Positions 8,781 to 19,679 of a stretch of DNA of 64,000 bases are shown here, in pieces (positions within the stretch are counted from its first letter, which is position 1; each line of letters begins with the position of its first letter). The position numbers and the translations under genes were made by a program. Source of the stretch: Thiohalobacter sp. IOR34 (GTDB lineage Bacteria; Pseudomonadota; Gammaproteobacteria; Thiohalobacterales; Thiohalobacteraceae); contig NZ_CP128988.1 in assembly GCF_030406045.1 (NCBI RefSeq), forward strand, positions 593,438 through 657,437, written 5' to 3'. The notes below the pieces were generated by a model. It was given only the letters and a program-made list of their open reading frames with translations, searched no databases and was not told the origin of the DNA.

Positions 8781-8809
8781 TATGACCCCCCGCCTCTGTC
8801 GATGGTTCC
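8781..8809 (-). promoter_or_regulatory. Possible ECF-sigma promoter of hvfABC
   Basis: Reading the minus strand, GGAACC (8809-8804) is followed after 17 nt by GTCATA (8786-8781), 115 nt before the hvfA start. GGAAC with a downstream GTC resembles ECF sigma-factor promoters, which control some MNIO operons. No ECF sigma gene is in the window, so this is inference from a short motif. Confidence 0.35.
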
Positions 8810-8845
8810 ACAGGTGCCGGGTGGGGCGGTAATTTCCAAGATGCT

Positions 8846-9280
8846 TCAGCCGCGGGGCAGCCTGTCCAGACAGCGCAGGTAGCGGCTGTCATCGGGTGCC
8901 CTGCCGCTGCGCTGGGCCTCCCAGAGGATCTGGCCCAGACATTCCATCATGGCATGTTCCAGGCGGTGTGGGTCAGCGAAGTCCGGCAGCAGTTCCCGGT
9001 AACGCCGGCCGATACCCGCTGGCCGGTCGGTGGCGAGCTGTTCACGGATGGCGAGGTGCATTCCCATGTGCAGGAAGGGGTTGCTCTGGCCATCCTCCGG
9101 GCGGAAGTCGCGGCCCAGCGCCTGTTCCGGATCGTCCAGCAGGGCATGGTATTCGGGGTGCTGGAGGATGACCTCGAGGATCTGGGCATCGAGTGCGGCC
9201 AGTGGCTGGCCCTCGCGGTGCCGTCGCCATACCTCGCAGTAGACCTGGCGCAGCTGATCGCGATTGGTGCCGAACACCAT
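8846..9280 (-). CDS. DUF1841 family protein
   Basis: 144-residue cytosolic protein of the proteobacterial DUF1841 family. It opens MVFGTNRDQLRQVYCEVWRR and has the family signature SNPFLHMGMHLAIREQ near 66-81, then a helical C-terminus with a conserved HRLEHAMMECLG. Its function is unknown. It starts 4 bp after the nth stop, so it is probably the last gene of the rsxABCDGE-nth transcript, an arrangement seen in other gammaproteobacteria. Confidence 0.88.
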   Translation of the reverse strand: MVFGTNRDQLRQVYCEVWRRHREGQPLAALDAQILEVILQHPEYHALLDDPEQALGRDFRPEDGQSNPFLHMGMHLAIREQLATDRPAGIGRRYRELLPDFADPHRLEHAMMECLGQILWEAQRSGRAPDDSRYLRCLDRLPRG

Positions 9281-9284
9281 GGGG

Positions 9285-9923
<639 letters not shown>

Positions 9924-9972
9924 GAAGGGACGAAGCTGTTTCGGGGAACGCCCCGGCTCGGTGCTGCGGGTC

Positions 9973-10662
9973 TCAGGCCGTGCTCTCCAGGGCGGCGCTG
10001 CTCGCTGCCGGGGAACGCCGCTGTTCCAGGCGCCGGTCGATGATGTTCTTCACGGCGATGATCAGTCCCAGGCCGAGGAAGGCGCCAGGCGGCAGGATCG
10101 CCAGCAGGAAACCGCGGTAGTCCTCGATCACGGTCACTGCCCAGCCGCGAGCCAGCTCGCCGAACATCAGATGGGCGTGCGACAGCAGGGTGCCCTGGCC
10201 GATCAGCTCGCGCAGGCTGCCGAGCAGGACCAGCACGGCGGTGAAGCCGAGCCCCATGGCCAGGCCGTCGACGAAGGCGCGGCCGACATCATGCTTGGAG
10301 GCAAAGGCCTCGGCGCGACCGATGATCGAGCAGTTGGTGACGATCAGCGGGATGAAGATGCCGAGGATGTTGTACAGATCATGAAAGAAGGCGTTCATCG
10401 CCAGTTCTATGGTGGTCACGGCGGAGGCGATGACCAGCACGAAGACCGGGATGCGGACCTCGGGGCGCACGATCTTGCGGATCAGGGAGACGATGACGTT
10501 GGAGAGAATCAGGGTCAGGGTGGTGGCCAGCCCCAGCCCCAGGCCGTTGATGGTGGTCGAAGTGACAGCCAGCAGCGGGCACAGGCCAAGCAGCTGGACC
10601 AGGGCCGGGTTGTTGTTCCAGAGCCCGTCGATGGTGATGGCGCGGCCGGAAGGTTCAGCCAT
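9973..10662 (-). CDS. rsxE: Electron transport complex subunit RsxE/RnfE
   Basis: Integral membrane subunit of the Rnf/Rsx ion-translocating ferredoxin:NAD oxidoreductase; 229 residues with about six helices. The family core [16 protein letters not shown] (near 18-33) is present; its Cys takes part in the membrane iron site paired with RsxA. The start overlaps the rsxG stop by 8 nt. The Ala/Ser-rich tail after about 205 is variable. Confidence 0.95.
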   Translation of the reverse strand: MAEPSGRAITIDGLWNNNPALVQLLGLCPLLAVTSTTINGLGLGLATTLTLILSNVIVSLIRKIVRPEVRIPVFVLVIASAVTTIELAMNAFFHDLYNILGIFIPLIVTNCSIIGRAEAFASKHDVGRAFVDGLAMGLGFTAVLVLLGSLRELIGQGTLLSHAHLMFGELARGWAVTVIEDYRGFLLAILPPGAFLGLGLIIAVKNIIDRRLEQRRSPAASSAALESTA

Positions 10663-11314
10663 CCTCGTCTGCCTCCTCGTCGTCTCCGACCGTCCGCGGC
10701 GGACGGGCGAACAGTTCCTCGCGGTGTTCGCGGAAGTATAGCAGACAGCGTTTCACCGCCCGCACCACGGCGCGTGGGGTAATGGTGGCGCCAGTGAACT
10801 GATCGAAGACGCCGCCGTCACGCTTGACCGCCCATTTCGACTCGGGCGGATCGTTCAGCGACCTGCCGGTGAAGCCGAGGATCCAGTCGGATCGCTCTGT
10901 CTCGATGCGGTCGCCCAGCCCCGGTGTCTCGTGGTGCGACAGGACCCGCACGCCCATCAGCCGGCCGTTGACGTCGATGCCGACCAGCAGCTTGATGGCG
11001 CCGCCATAGCCGTCGGGGGCGATCGGGGTCATCACCACCGCCACCGGCTGTTCGCCCATGAAGGCGCGGTACACGGTGACCTCCTCATGGGTGCCGAGGA
11101 AGGCCGGGTCGCGCACCTCGACGGTGTCCTTCAGCAGGTCGTTGTCGTGGCGCTCGGGGCTGATGATCTGGTGCAGGTTGCGCAGCAGCACGGCCTGTTC
11201 ATTGGCGGCGATGCGCGCCTTGGTCGACTGGTAGGTGAAGGCCACCAGTCCCGCACCAATGGCGGCGAACAGGAACAGGAACAGGCCGGTGAAGGCGATC
11301 TGCCGGGCGTTCAC
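10655..11314 (-). CDS. rsxG: Electron transport complex subunit RsxG/RnfG
   Basis: Single-span periplasmic flavoprotein subunit, 219 residues. The N-terminal anchor (about 5-27) precedes an FMN-binding domain. The flavinylation motif TGATIT (near 172), with the acceptor Thr at the end of S/T-G-A-T, is intact, so covalent FMN attachment is expected. The C-terminal acidic tail DDEEADEDG is variable. It overlaps both rsxD and rsxE by a few bases. Confidence 0.95.
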   Translation of the reverse strand: MNARQIAFTGLFLFLFAAIGAGLVAFTYQSTKARIAANEQAVLLRNLHQIISPERHDNDLLKDTVEVRDPAFLGTHEEVTVYRAFMGEQPVAVVMTPIAPDGYGGAIKLLVGIDVNGRLMGVRVLSHHETPGLGDRIETERSDWILGFTGRSLNDPPESKWAVKRDGGVFDQFTGATITPRAVVRAVKRCLLYFREHREELFARPPRTVGDDEEADEDG

Positions 11315-12351
11315 GGCTTGCGGCCCTGTTCACCGAAGACCCGGGGGCGGGTGTAGTGATCGATGGTCGGCGCTGCCATGTTCATCAGCAGCACGGCGAA
11401 GGCCATGCCGTCCGGGTAGCCGCCCCAGGTGCGGATGACGTAAACGATGATGCCGATGCCGGCGCCATAGATCAGCCGGCCGCGCGCCGTGGTGCTGGCG
11501 GTCACCGGGTCGGTGGCGATGAAGAAGGCGCCGAGCATGGCCGCGCCGCTGAAAAGGTGCAGCAGCGGCGAGGGGAAGGCGTCCGGGTCGAACAGGTAGA
11601 ACAGCAGGGCGATGCCGAACAGGCCGCCCAGCACGCCGGCCGGAATCTGCCAGTGGATCGCGCGTCGCCGCAGCAGCCACAGGCCGCCGGCCAGATAGCC
11701 GAGATTGATCCATTCCCAGCCACGGCCGCCGAGATTGCTGAAGATCGGTGCCGCGGTGATCTCACTCATGGTGTAGTCCAGCCCCAGGCGGGTCTTGATG
11801 GTATCGAGGGGCGTGGCGCTGGTCAGCGCATCGAGCTGGAGGTTCGCCGGCAGCTGGCCGGCGAACACCCAGCGTCCGGCCTCGCTGAACGACAGCCCCT
11901 GGCCGTCGAGGCCGGCCGGTATCGGCCACAGGGTCATCTCCCGCGGGAAGGAGATGATCAGCACCACATAGCCGACCATGGCCGGGTTGAAGGGGTTGTA
12001 GCCGAGGCCGCCGAACAGTTGCTTGGCAACCACGATGGCGAACAGGCTGCCGATGACCGGGATCCACCAGGGGGCCAGTGGAGGCAACGCCAGTCCCAGC
12101 AGCACGCCGGTCAGCAGGGCGCTGCCATCGCCCAGCACCGATCCTGCCGGGCGCTGGCGCAGACGCAGCATCAGGGCTTCGGCCGCGATGCAACTGACCC
12201 CGGCCATGGCCAGGTTGAACACCAGGCCCCAGCCGAAGAACCACCAGGCACAGAGCGAGCCCGGCAGCAGGGCCAGCAGTACCTGGCGCATCAGCCGGTC
12301 GACCCGGTTGGGGCCGATGATGTGGGGTGAGCTGTAGGTGTGGAACTGCAT
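11311..12351 (-). CDS. rsxD: Electron transport complex subunit RsxD/RnfD
   Basis: Membrane flavoprotein of the Rsx/Rnf pump; 346 residues, about ten helices. The start [11 protein letters not shown] at 12351 overlaps the rsxC stop as ATGA; a much longer open frame upstream is the shadow of rsxC. The covalent-FMN site lies in TSATPLDTIKT near 180. RsxD forms the cation path across the inner membrane. Confidence 0.95.
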   Translation of the reverse strand: MQFHTYSSPHIIGPNRVDRLMRQVLLALLPGSLCAWWFFGWGLVFNLAMAGVSCIAAEALMLRLRQRPAGSVLGDGSALLTGVLLGLALPPLAPWWIPVIGSLFAIVVAKQLFGGLGYNPFNPAMVGYVVLIISFPREMTLWPIPAGLDGQGLSFSEAGRWVFAGQLPANLQLDALTSATPLDTIKTRLGLDYTMSEITAAPIFSNLGGRGWEWINLGYLAGGLWLLRRRAIHWQIPAGVLGGLFGIALLFYLFDPDAFPSPLLHLFSGAAMLGAFFIATDPVTASTTARGRLIYGAGIGIIVYVIRTWGGYPDGMAFAVLLMNMAAPTIDHYTRPRVFGEQGRKP

Positions 12352-13946
12352 CAGTGGTCGTCGTCCCGTTGCTGGCCGTTGCGGTGCCCTTCCCCGGCGT
12401 TGCCGCTGCCGGTCCCGGCTGTGCCGCCGGCGGCGGCCTTGCGGGCACGGGCCCGCTCCAGCGCTGCCTGGATGGCCGCCTTCTTGTCCGCCTCGCCGGC
12501 CTTGGCCTGCACCGCCTTCTTCTTCTTGCGCAGGCGTTCGGCGCGCTCGCGCTTCTCGCGTTCCAGCCGCGCCTGGCGGAACTCGTGCCGCTGGCGGGCC
12601 AGGTCCGCCTTGCGCCGTTCGCGTTCCTGGTTCCAGATCTCGGTCTTGGCGAAGCGGTAGTACTGCACCAGCGGCAGGTGGCTGGGGCAGACGTAGGCGC
12701 AGCAGCCGCATTCGATGCAGTCGAACAGGTTGTAGTCCTGTACCCGTTCGAAATCCCGGGTATGGCTGTACCAGTACAGCTGCTGGGGCAGCAGCTGGGC
12801 CGGGCAGACGCTGGCACACTCGGCGCAGCGGATACAGGGTTGGGGCTCGGGCGGTGGCGGCATCTCCTCGCGCGTCGCGGCGAGGAGACAGTTGCAGGTC
12901 TTGATCACCGGCAGATCGTCGTGCGGCAGGGCGAAGCCCATCATCGGGCCGCCCATCAGCAGGCGGTGCACCTCCTCGGCATAGCCGCCACAATGCTCGA
13001 CCAGGGCGTGCATCGGCGTGCCGATGCGCACCCGCAGGTTCTGCGGCTGGCGTATCCCCTGGCCGGTGACGGTGACGATGCGCGACACCAGGGGGCGGCC
13101 GCGGTGCACGGCGTCGTGGATGGCGGTGACGGTGCCGGGGTTGTGGCAGACCACGCCGATGTCGGCCGGCAGACCCTGCGAGGGCACCTCGAGGCCGGTG
13201 AGGATCTTGATCAGCTGCCGTTCGCCACCCGTCGGGTAGAGGGTCGGCACCTCCACCACTTCGATCCGCTCGCTGCCGGCGCTGGCCTCGCGCAGCGCGG
13301 CAATGGCCTGCGGCTTGTTGTCCTCGATGCCGATCAGGCAGCGTGGGGCCTGCAGGGCGTGCAGCAGGATCTCGATGCCGGCGACGATCTCCTGCGGCTG
13401 TTCGCGCATCAGCATGTCGTCGCAGGTGATGTAGGGCTCGCACTCGGCGCCGTTGATGACCAGCAGTTCGATGCGCCGGTCGGGGCCGGGGTTCATCTTG
13501 ATGAAACTGGGGAAGCCGGCACCGCCGAGGCCGACGATGCCGGCGTCGCGGATGCGGTTGCGCAGCTCGCTGGGATCGAGCGAGCGGTAGTCCGGGATCG
13601 GCTGGGGGTCGACCCACTGGTCCCGGCCGTCGGTGTCGATGACGATGCAGGGTGCGCTGAGGCCGGAGGGATGGGGGACCGGGTAGTCGGCGATCTCGAC
13701 CACGGTGCCGGAGCTGGAGGCATGGACCGGCACGCTGACATAGCCGTGGGCGCGGGCGATCATCTGCCCGGCCAGCACCCGTTCGCCAGGCTGCACCAGG
13801 GGCTCGGCCGGTTCGCCGATGTGCTGCTGGAGGGGAAACAGCAGCCGCTGCGGCGGCGGCAGCTCGACGACCGGATGACGGGTCGAGATCGCCTTGTGCG
13901 CCTCCAGATGGAGACCGCCATGGATGCGGTGCAGGACGTGGTTCAT
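12351..13946 (-). CDS. rsxC: Electron transport complex subunit RsxC/RnfC
   Basis: Soluble NADH/FMN-binding subunit, 531 residues. The start [15 protein letters not shown] at 13946 overlaps the rsxB stop by ATGA. The RnfC N-terminal barrel is followed by the nucleotide-binding Gly-rich segment [14 protein letters not shown] near 148. Two 4Fe-4S motifs follow: [12 protein letters not shown] near 372 and [12 protein letters not shown] near 411. The C-terminal 100 residues are Lys/Arg/Ala-rich coiled coil, shorter than the long repeat tail of the E. coli protein. Confidence 0.95.
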   Translation of the reverse strand: MNHVLHRIHGGLHLEAHKAISTRHPVVELPPPQRLLFPLQQHIGEPAEPLVQPGERVLAGQMIARAHGYVSVPVHASSSGTVVEIADYPVPHPSGLSAPCIVIDTDGRDQWVDPQPIPDYRSLDPSELRNRIRDAGIVGLGGAGFPSFIKMNPGPDRRIELLVINGAECEPYITCDDMLMREQPQEIVAGIEILLHALQAPRCLIGIEDNKPQAIAALREASAGSERIEVVEVPTLYPTGGERQLIKILTGLEVPSQGLPADIGVVCHNPGTVTAIHDAVHRGRPLVSRIVTVTGQGIRQPQNLRVRIGTPMHALVEHCGGYAEEVHRLLMGGPMMGFALPHDDLPVIKTCNCLLAATREEMPPPPEPQPCIRCAECASVCPAQLLPQQLYWYSHTRDFERVQDYNLFDCIECGCCAYVCPSHLPLVQYYRFAKTEIWNQERERRKADLARQRHEFRQARLEREKRERAERLRKKKKAVQAKAGEADKKAAIQAALERARARKAAAGGTAGTGSGNAGEGHRNGQQRDDDH

Positions 13947-14524
13947 GCGCCCGTCTCCCCGGCCGCGGCGATGTCGATGCGCCGTTCCTCCGGCGAGGGC
14001 CACAGCCATTCGCTGATGTCGCGTTTCACCGGCACCATGTGGATGCAGTCCACCGGACAGGGCTCGACGCACAGGGTGCAGCCGGTGCATTCCTCGGCGA
14101 TCACCGTGTGCATGTGCTTGGCGGCGCCGAGGATGGCGTCCACCGGGCAGGCCTGGATGCACAGGGTGCAGCCGATGCACTGGCTCTCGTCGATGACCGC
14201 CACCTCCTTGGCCTTGTGTTCACCGTGTTCCTCGTCCAGCGGCTTGACGTCACGGCCGAGCAGGTCGGCCAGGGCCCGGATCACCGTCTCGCCGCCCGGC
14301 GGGCAGCGGTTGATGTCGGCCTCGCCGGCGGCGATCGCCTCGGCATAGGGGCGGCAGCCGGGAAAACCGCATTGCCCGCACTGGGTCTGCGGCAGGATGG
14401 CGTCGATCTGGTCGACGATGGGGTCGGACTCGACATGGAAGCGGATCGCTGAATAACCGAGCAGCAGGCCGAACAGCCCGGCCAGGATGCCGAGGGCGAG
14501 GATGGCGGTCAGGACCTCAGCCAT
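13943..14524 (-). CDS. rsxB: Electron transport complex subunit RsxB/RnfB
   Basis: Ferredoxin-like iron-sulfur subunit, 193 residues. The N-terminal anchor helix is about 5-25. An Fe-S motif follows at [16 protein letters not shown] near 54-69. Two bacterial ferredoxin motifs, [16 protein letters not shown] near 117 and [16 protein letters not shown] near 147, carry 4Fe-4S clusters. It hands electrons between RsxC and the membrane subunits. Confidence 0.96.
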   Translation of the reverse strand: MAEVLTAILALGILAGLFGLLLGYSAIRFHVESDPIVDQIDAILPQTQCGQCGFPGCRPYAEAIAAGEADINRCPPGGETVIRALADLLGRDVKPLDEEHGEHKAKEVAVIDESQCIGCTLCIQACPVDAILGAAKHMHTVIAEECTGCTLCVEPCPVDCIHMVPVKRDISEWLWPSPEERRIDIAAAGETGA

Positions 14525-14563
14525 GGACCACCCCGGGCAGCGGCTCGCGCGGCAGACCCATGC

Positions 14564-15145
14564 TCAGCCCTTCACCAGGCCGGAGAAGCCCATGAAGGCC
14601 AGGGACATCAGTCCGGCGGTGATCAGCGCGATGGAGGCGCCCTGGAAGGGCAGCGGCACGTCGGCCGCGGTGACCCGCTCGCGCACCGCAGCGAACAGGG
14701 CCAGCACCAGCGAGAAGCCGACCGCGGCGCCGAAGCCGTACACCGCCGACTGCAGGAAGCCATGCTGTTCCTGGGTGTTGAGCAGGGCCACGCCGAGTAC
14801 CGCGCAGTTGGTGGTGATCAGCGGCAGGAAGATGCCCAGCACCTGGTAGAGCACCGGGCTGGTCTTGTGCACCACCATCTCGGTGAACTGCACCACCACG
14901 GCGATCACCAGGATGAAGGTGATGGTGCGCAGGTACTCCAGGCCCAGCGGGGCGAGCAGGTATTCGTTGGCCAGATAGCTGCACACCGAGGACAGGGTCA
15001 GCACGAAGGTGGTGGCCAGCCCCATGCCCATGGCCGTCTCCAGCTTGCGCGACACGCCCATGAAAGGGCACAGGCCGAGAAACTTCACCAGCACGAAGTT
15101 GTTGACCAGGATGGTGCTGATCAGGATGAGCGCGTATTCAGCCAT
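14564..15145 (-). CDS. rsxA: Electron transport complex subunit RsxA/RnfA
   Basis: First gene of rsxABCDGE-nth: a 193-residue six-helix membrane subunit homologous to Rsx[19 protein letters not shown] near 14-31 carries the conserved Cys of the intramembrane iron site. Forty bp separate it from rsxB. No clear promoter was identified in the 75 bp between metG and rsxA. Confidence 0.96.
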   Translation of the reverse strand: MAEYALILISTILVNNFVLVKFLGLCPFMGVSRKLETAMGMGLATTFVLTLSSVCSYLANEYLLAPLGLEYLRTITFILVIAVVVQFTEMVVHKTSPVLYQVLGIFLPLITTNCAVLGVALLNTQEQHGFLQSAVYGFGAAVGFSLVLALFAAVRERVTAADVPLPFQGASIALITAGLMSLAFMGFSGLVKG

Positions 15146-15220
15146 GTAGCGAGGTTACAGCCAACCGTTGTCCAATAACAGGTCATGGAATCTGATGTTA
15201 TTCACCTGCTGCAGCGATCC

Positions 15221-17245
15221 CTACTTGACGCGCATGCCAGGTTCGGCGCCGGCATCCGGGCTGAGGATGAACAGCTCGCTGCCACCCGGGCCGGCGGCCA
15301 GCACCATGCCCTCGGAGACACCGAAGCGCATCTTGCGCGGCGCCAGGTTGGCGACCATCACCGTCAGCCGGCCCTCGAGAGCCTCGGGGTCATAGGCAGA
15401 CTTGATGCCGGCGAAGACGTTGCGTGTCTCCCCGCCCAGGTCCAGGGTCAGGCGCAGCAGCTTGTCGGCGCCCTCCACCTGCTCGGCACGGACGATCCGC
15501 GCCACCCGCAGGTCGATCCTGGCGAAGTCCTCGAAGCCGATCTCGGGGGCGATGGGTTCGGGCGCCGGCGCAGAGGCCGGGGCCGGTGTCGCCTCCAGGC
15601 TCTCGCGGGAGGCCGCCAGCATGGCCTCGATGGCCGATTCCTCGACCCGGGTCATCAGCGGCCGGAACGGGGCGATAGTATGGCCGTTCAGCGGTTCGCC
15701 GATATTGACCCAGGTCATCGGTGGGATATTCAGGAAATCCTTGACGTTTTCTGCCATCGCCGGGAGCACCGGCGCCAGGTAGGTCATGAGCACGCGGAAC
15801 AGGTTCAGTCCCTGGCTGTAGACCGCCTGGGCCTCGGCCTCGCGCCCCTCCTGCTTGGCCAGCACCCAGGGCTTCTGCTCGTCGATGTACTGGTTGGCGC
15901 GGTCGGCGAGGGTCATGATCTCGCGCATGGCATGGCCGAACTCGCGGGCCTCGTAGAGGCGGGCGATCTCCTCGCCGGCGCGCACGAAGGTGTCGTACAG
16001 TTCCTGGTCGGGCAGGGAATCGCTGAGCCGTCCCTTGCAGCGCTTGTTGATGAAACCGGCGCAGCGGCTGGCGATGTTGACCACCTTGCCGACCAGGTCG
16101 CTGTTCACGCGCTGGACGAAGTCCTCGAGGTTGAGGTCGATGTCGTCGATGCCGGAGCCGAGCTTGGCGGCGAAGTAGTAACGCAGGTATTCGGGATTCA
16201 GGTGGTCGAGGTAGGTGCGGGCCTTGATGAAGGTGCCGCGCGACTTGGACATCTTCTTGCCGTCCACGGTGAGGAAGCCGTGGGCGAAGATGGCGCTGGG
16301 GGTACGGAAACCGGCGCCGTGCAGCATGGCCGGCCAGAACAGGGCGTGGAAGTAGATGATGTCCTTGCCGATGAAGTGATACAGCTCGGCCTCGCTGCCG
16401 GGTTTCCAGTATTCGTCGAAGTCGATCCCCTCGCGCTCGCAGAGGTTCTTGAAGCTGGCCATGTAGCCGATCGGGGCGTCCAGCCAGACGTAGAAGTACT
16501 TGTCCTCGGTGCCGGGGATGCGGAAGCCGAAATAGGGGGCATCGCGCGAGATGTCCCATTCGCGCAGGCCCTCCTCGAACCATTCGCCGAGCTTGTTGCG
16601 GACCTCTTCCTGCAGGTGGCCGGCGCGGGTCCATTCGCGCAGCATGTCGTGGAAGTCCTGCAGGCGGAAGAAGTAGTGCAGCGATTCCTTTTCCACCGGG
16701 GTGGCGCCGGAGATGGCCGACACCGGGTTCTTCAGCTCGGTCGGCGAGTAGGTCGCGCCGCAGGCCTCGCAGGAGTCGCCGTACTGGTCGGCGGCGCCGC
16801 AGCGCGGGCATTCGCCCTTGATGAAACGGTCCGGCAGGAACATGCCCTTCTCCGGATCGTAGAGCTGGGTGATGGTGCGGGTGCTGATGTGGCCGCCCTC
16901 GCGCAGCCGCTCGAAGATGGTCTCGGCCAGCTCGCGGTTCTCCGCGGAATGGGTGCTGTGGTAGTTGTCGAAGCCGATGTGGAAATCGGCGAAGTCCGCG
17001 CGGTGTTCGCGGCCGACCCGCTCGATCAGCGCTTCCGGGGTGATGCCCTCGGCCTGGGCGCGGAGCATGATCGGCGTGCCGTGGGCGTCGTCGGCGCAGA
17101 CGTAGTGGCAGCGGTGGCCGCGCAGCTTCTGGAAGCGCACCCAGATATCGGTCTGGATGTATTCCACCAGGTGGCCGATGTGGATCGGCCCGTTGGCATA
17201 GGGCAGGGCGCTGGTGACGAGGAGGGTACGGCTCGAATCGCTCAT
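15221..17245 (-). CDS. metG: Methionyl-tRNA synthetase
   Basis: Charges tRNA-Met; 674 residues, dimeric type. HIGH-like motif PIHIGH near 19-24. The zinc knuckle has paired cysteines CPRC...CEAC near 143-162. KMSKS near 330 ([12 protein letters not shown]). The C-terminal tRNA-binding OB domain (about 570-674) is [12 protein letters not shown] onwards. The ATG at 17245 follows AAGGAT at a proper distance, favoured over the TTG at 17260. Divergent from apbC across a 229-bp spacer. Confidence 0.96.
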   Translation of the reverse strand: MSDSSRTLLVTSALPYANGPIHIGHLVEYIQTDIWVRFQKLRGHRCHYVCADDAHGTPIMLRAQAEGITPEALIERVGREHRADFADFHIGFDNYHSTHSAENRELAETIFERLREGGHISTRTITQLYDPEKGMFLPDRFIKGECPRCGAADQYGDSCEACGATYSPTELKNPVSAISGATPVEKESLHYFFRLQDFHDMLREWTRAGHLQEEVRNKLGEWFEEGLREWDISRDAPYFGFRIPGTEDKYFYVWLDAPIGYMASFKNLCEREGIDFDEYWKPGSEAELYHFIGKDIIYFHALFWPAMLHGAGFRTPSAIFAHGFLTVDGKKMSKSRGTFIKARTYLDHLNPEYLRYYFAAKLGSGIDDIDLNLEDFVQRVNSDLVGKVVNIASRCAGFINKRCKGRLSDSLPDQELYDTFVRAGEEIARLYEAREFGHAMREIMTLADRANQYIDEQKPWVLAKQEGREAEAQAVYSQGLNLFRVLMTYLAPVLPAMAENVKDFLNIPPMTWVNIGEPLNGHTIAPFRPLMTRVEESAIEAMLAASRESLEATPAPASAPAPEPIAPEIGFEDFARIDLRVARIVRAEQVEGADKLLRLTLDLGGETRNVFAGIKSAYDPEALEGRLTVMVANLAPRKMRFGVSEGMVLAAGPGGSELFILSPDAGAEPGMRVK

Positions 17246-17387
17246 GGGTATCCTTGGCAAGCGTCTGATCTGTCGTGAAAACCGTGTAGTTTCTGGGTTA
17301 TAGCGCGGAAAGAACGCGATTATGCCATATTAGCCCGCCTCATGGCCCCGCCGGGGCCGCCTGCGGGCAGCGCAACGGGAATTTGTG

Positions 17388-17393
17388 TACAAT
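17388..17393 (+). promoter_or_regulatory. Possible -10 element of apbC
   Basis: TACAAT at 17388-17393 preceded by TGTG, an extended -10 like context, 82 bp before the apbC start. No convincing -35 is seen, so confidence is low. Confidence 0.3.
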
Positions 17394-17474
17394 GCGCGGT
17401 CAGTTTTGCCGCCGGCCGGGTGCCATCCATCGCGCACCGCCGGCGCTCTCAAAGTCTTTCGGAGGTTCAGAATC

Positions 17475-18560
17475 ATGGCAGAAGTATCCCAGGTTGAGTC
17501 CGCACTCAAGGCGTACATCGATCCCTACCTGGACAAGGATCTGGTCAGCGCCAAGTGCATCAAGGACATCAAGGTCGATGGCGGCAAGGTCAGCGTCGAC
17601 GTGGTGTTGGGCTTCCCTGCCGAGGGCTATCGGGACGAGCTGGCCGCCAAGCTGAAGGAGCAGGTCGCCGCCCTGGAGGGCGTCGACGAGGTGCAGGTCG
17701 AGGTCAGCAGCAACATCGTCGCCCACGCCGTGCAGAAGGGCGTGGAGCCGATCAAGGGCATCAAGAACATCATCGCCGTGGCCTCCGGCAAGGGCGGCGT
17801 CGGCAAGTCCACCACCGCCGTCAACCTGGCCCTGGCGCTGTCCGCCGAGGGCGCCAAGGTCGGCCTGCTGGACGCCGACATCTACGGTCCCAGCCAGCCG
17901 CGGATGCTCGGTATCTCCGGCAAGCCGGAATCCAGGGATGGCAAGACCCTGGAACCGCTGGTCAGCTACCACATCCAGGCCATGTCCATCGGTTTCCTGG
18001 TCGACGAGGAGACGCCGATGATCTGGCGCGGGCCCATGGTGACCCAGGCCCTGCAGCAGCTGCTGGGCGACACCAACTGGGACGATCTCGACTACCTGGT
18101 CATCGACCTGCCGCCGGGTACCGGCGACACCCAGCTGACCCTGGCCCAGCAGGTGCCGGTCTCGGGCGCGGTGATCGTCACCACGCCCCAGGACATCGCC
18201 CTGCTCGACGCACGCAAGGGCCTGAAGATGTTCGAGAAGGTCGAGGTGCCGGTGCTGGGCATCGTGGAGAACATGAGCATCCACATCTGCTCCAACTGCG
18301 GTCACGAGGAACACATCTTCGGCGAGGGCGGTGGCGAGCGCATGGCCGAGCAGTACGACGTCGACTTCCTCGGCGCCCTGCCGCTGGACATCCGCATCCG
18401 CGAGGAGACCGATTCCGGCAAGCCGACCGTGGTCGCCGAGCCGGACAGCCGTATCGCCCAGATCTACCGGGACATCGCCCGCCGCACCGCGGCCAAGCTG
18501 TCGCAGCAGGCCAAGAACTACGCGGCCAAGTTCCCCAAGATCGTGATCCAGAACAACTGA
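17475..18560 (+). CDS. apbC: Iron-sulfur cluster carrier protein ApbC/Mrp
   Basis: P-loop ATPase of the Mrp/NBP35 family that carries and delivers Fe-S clusters. 361 residues. An N-terminal MIP18/DUF59-type domain (about 1-90) precedes the deviant Walker [15 protein letters not shown] near 108-121. The cluster-bridging CSNC motif is near 276. The ATG at 17475 follows TTTCGGAGGTTCAG, an excellent ribosome binding site. Next gene dcd follows after a CGTGG inverted repeat. Confidence 0.95.
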   Translation: MAEVSQVESALKAYIDPYLDKDLVSAKCIKDIKVDGGKVSVDVVLGFPAEGYRDELAAKLKEQVAALEGVDEVQVEVSSNIVAHAVQKGVEPIKGIKNIIAVASGKGGVGKSTTAVNLALALSAEGAKVGLLDADIYGPSQPRMLGISGKPESRDGKTLEPLVSYHIQAMSIGFLVDEETPMIWRGPMVTQALQQLLGDTNWDDLDYLVIDLPPGTGDTQLTLAQQVPVSGAVIVTTPQDIALLDARKGLKMFEKVEVPVLGIVENMSIHICSNCGHEEHIFGEGGGERMAEQYDVDFLGALPLDIRIREETDSGKPTVVAEPDSRIAQIYRDIARRTAAKLSQQAKNYAAKFPKIVIQNN

Positions 18561-18572
18561 TTGGGATGCTGG

Positions 18573-18630
18573 CCACGAAACCCGCGAAAAGACTGAACAT
18601 GTTTTCGTGTTCTTTCGTGGGTTTCGTGGC
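18573..18630. repeat. CGTGG-type inverted repeat upstream of dcd
   Basis: Left arm 18573-18590 (CCACGAAACCCGCGAAAA), right arm 18613-18630 (TTTCGTGGGTTTCGTGG). The right arm ends 18 bp before the dcd ATG. A two-unit version of the family before argG. Confidence 0.8.
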
Positions 18631-18648
18631 TATATCGACCACCAACTG

Positions 18649-19215
18649 ATGTCCATCAAGTCCGACAAATGGATCCGCCGCATGGCGGAGCAGGAGGGGA
18701 TGATCGAGCCCTTCGAGCCGAATCAGGTGCGCGAGCTGCACGGCGAGCGGGTGATCTCCTTCGGTACCTCCAGCTACGGCTACGACATCCGCTGCGCGGA
18801 CGAATTCAAGATCTTCACCAACATCAACTCGGCCGTCGTCGATCCCAAGAACTTCTCCGAGGACAGCTTCGTCGACGTCAAGTCCGACGTCTGCATCATC
18901 CCCCCCAACTCCTTCGCCCTGGCGCGCACCGTGGAGTATTTCCGCATCCCGCGCAGCGTGCTCACCGTCTGTCTCGGCAAGTCGACCTATGCCCGCTGCG
19001 GCATCATCGTCAATGTCACCCCGCTGGAGCCTGAGTGGGAGGGGCACGTCACCCTGGAGTTCTCCAACACCACCCCCCTGCCGGCCAAGGTCTACGCCAA
19101 CGAGGGTGTGGCCCAGGTGCTGTTCTTCGAGTCCGACGAGGTCTGCGACACCTCCTACGGTGACCGTTCCGGCAAGTACCAGGGACAGACCGGGGTCACC
19201 CTGCCCAAGGCCTGA
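18649..19215 (+). CDS. dcd: dCTP deaminase
   Basis: Deaminates dCTP to dUTP, the main source of dTMP precursors in proteobacteria. 188 residues, the usual size. Substrate-site residues lie in [18 protein letters not shown] near 107-124 and the catalytic Glu in GHVTLEFSN near 133. The start [13 protein letters not shown] at 18649 is the conserved family start; the longer frame from 18607 runs through the repeat. Confidence 0.95.
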   Translation: MSIKSDKWIRRMAEQEGMIEPFEPNQVRELHGERVISFGTSSYGYDIRCADEFKIFTNINSAVVDPKNFSEDSFVDVKSDVCIIPPNSFALARTVEYFRIPRSVLTVCLGKSTYARCGIIVNVTPLEPEWEGHVTLEFSNTTPLPAKVYANEGVAQVLFFESDEVCDTSYGDRSGKYQGQTGVTLPKA

Positions 19216-19319
19216 GCCCCGGCGTTGATTTGTCCGCCACTGCCCCCATCTCCCTGAACACGGAGGGACGGATGGCCGTCCCGTGCATGGTCATTGTGCA
19301 GTCAGAGGGAGTCAGGCTC

Positions 19320-19652
19320 ATGAGAAAACTGGAACAGAACGAGTGGAAGGCCTATTTCGACCGCATCGCCCGGGGGCTGGGCACGGAACAGGCCGAGATC
19401 GAGGTGGCCGGGCTGGACATCGGTGATCAGCTCGAGGCGGACCGGGCGCTGTTCATCGGCATCGACTATGACCCCAAGGACGATGTCGTCGAGGTGGCGG
19501 TCTCCGGCCTGGATCATCTGATCCGCCAGCCGCGGGAGATCTACGTCGATGAGGATCCGGCCGAGGGGCTGCGCTCTCTGGAGGTGGTCGACGCCGACGG
19601 CCACAAGCACATCGTTCAGCTCAAGGCCCCGCTGCGGCTGCCGGCCCCCTGA
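19320..19652 (+). CDS. DUF5335 family protein
   Basis: 110-residue acidic cytosolic protein, MRKLEQNEWKAYFDRIARGL, matching the DUF5335 pattern of a short alpha/beta fold with GLDHLIRQPREIYVDE near 66-81. Function unknown. The ATG at 19320 follows AGAGGGAG; earlier in-frame starts lack a site. Not obviously co-transcribed with dcd (104 bp gap). Confidence 0.8.
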   Translation: MRKLEQNEWKAYFDRIARGLGTEQAEIEVAGLDIGDQLEADRALFIGIDYDPKDDVVEVAVSGLDHLIRQPREIYVDEDPAEGLRSLEVVDADGHKHIVQLKAPLRLPAP

Positions 19653-19679
19653 ACGGGCAGCGCACCCTCCCGCCGGCCT

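Noticed and set aside
11311-13617. 768-codon frame including rsxD with a long N-terminal extension
   Set aside because: The extension is the rsxC shadow; the RsxD family start at 12351 overlaps the rsxC stop as ATGA.
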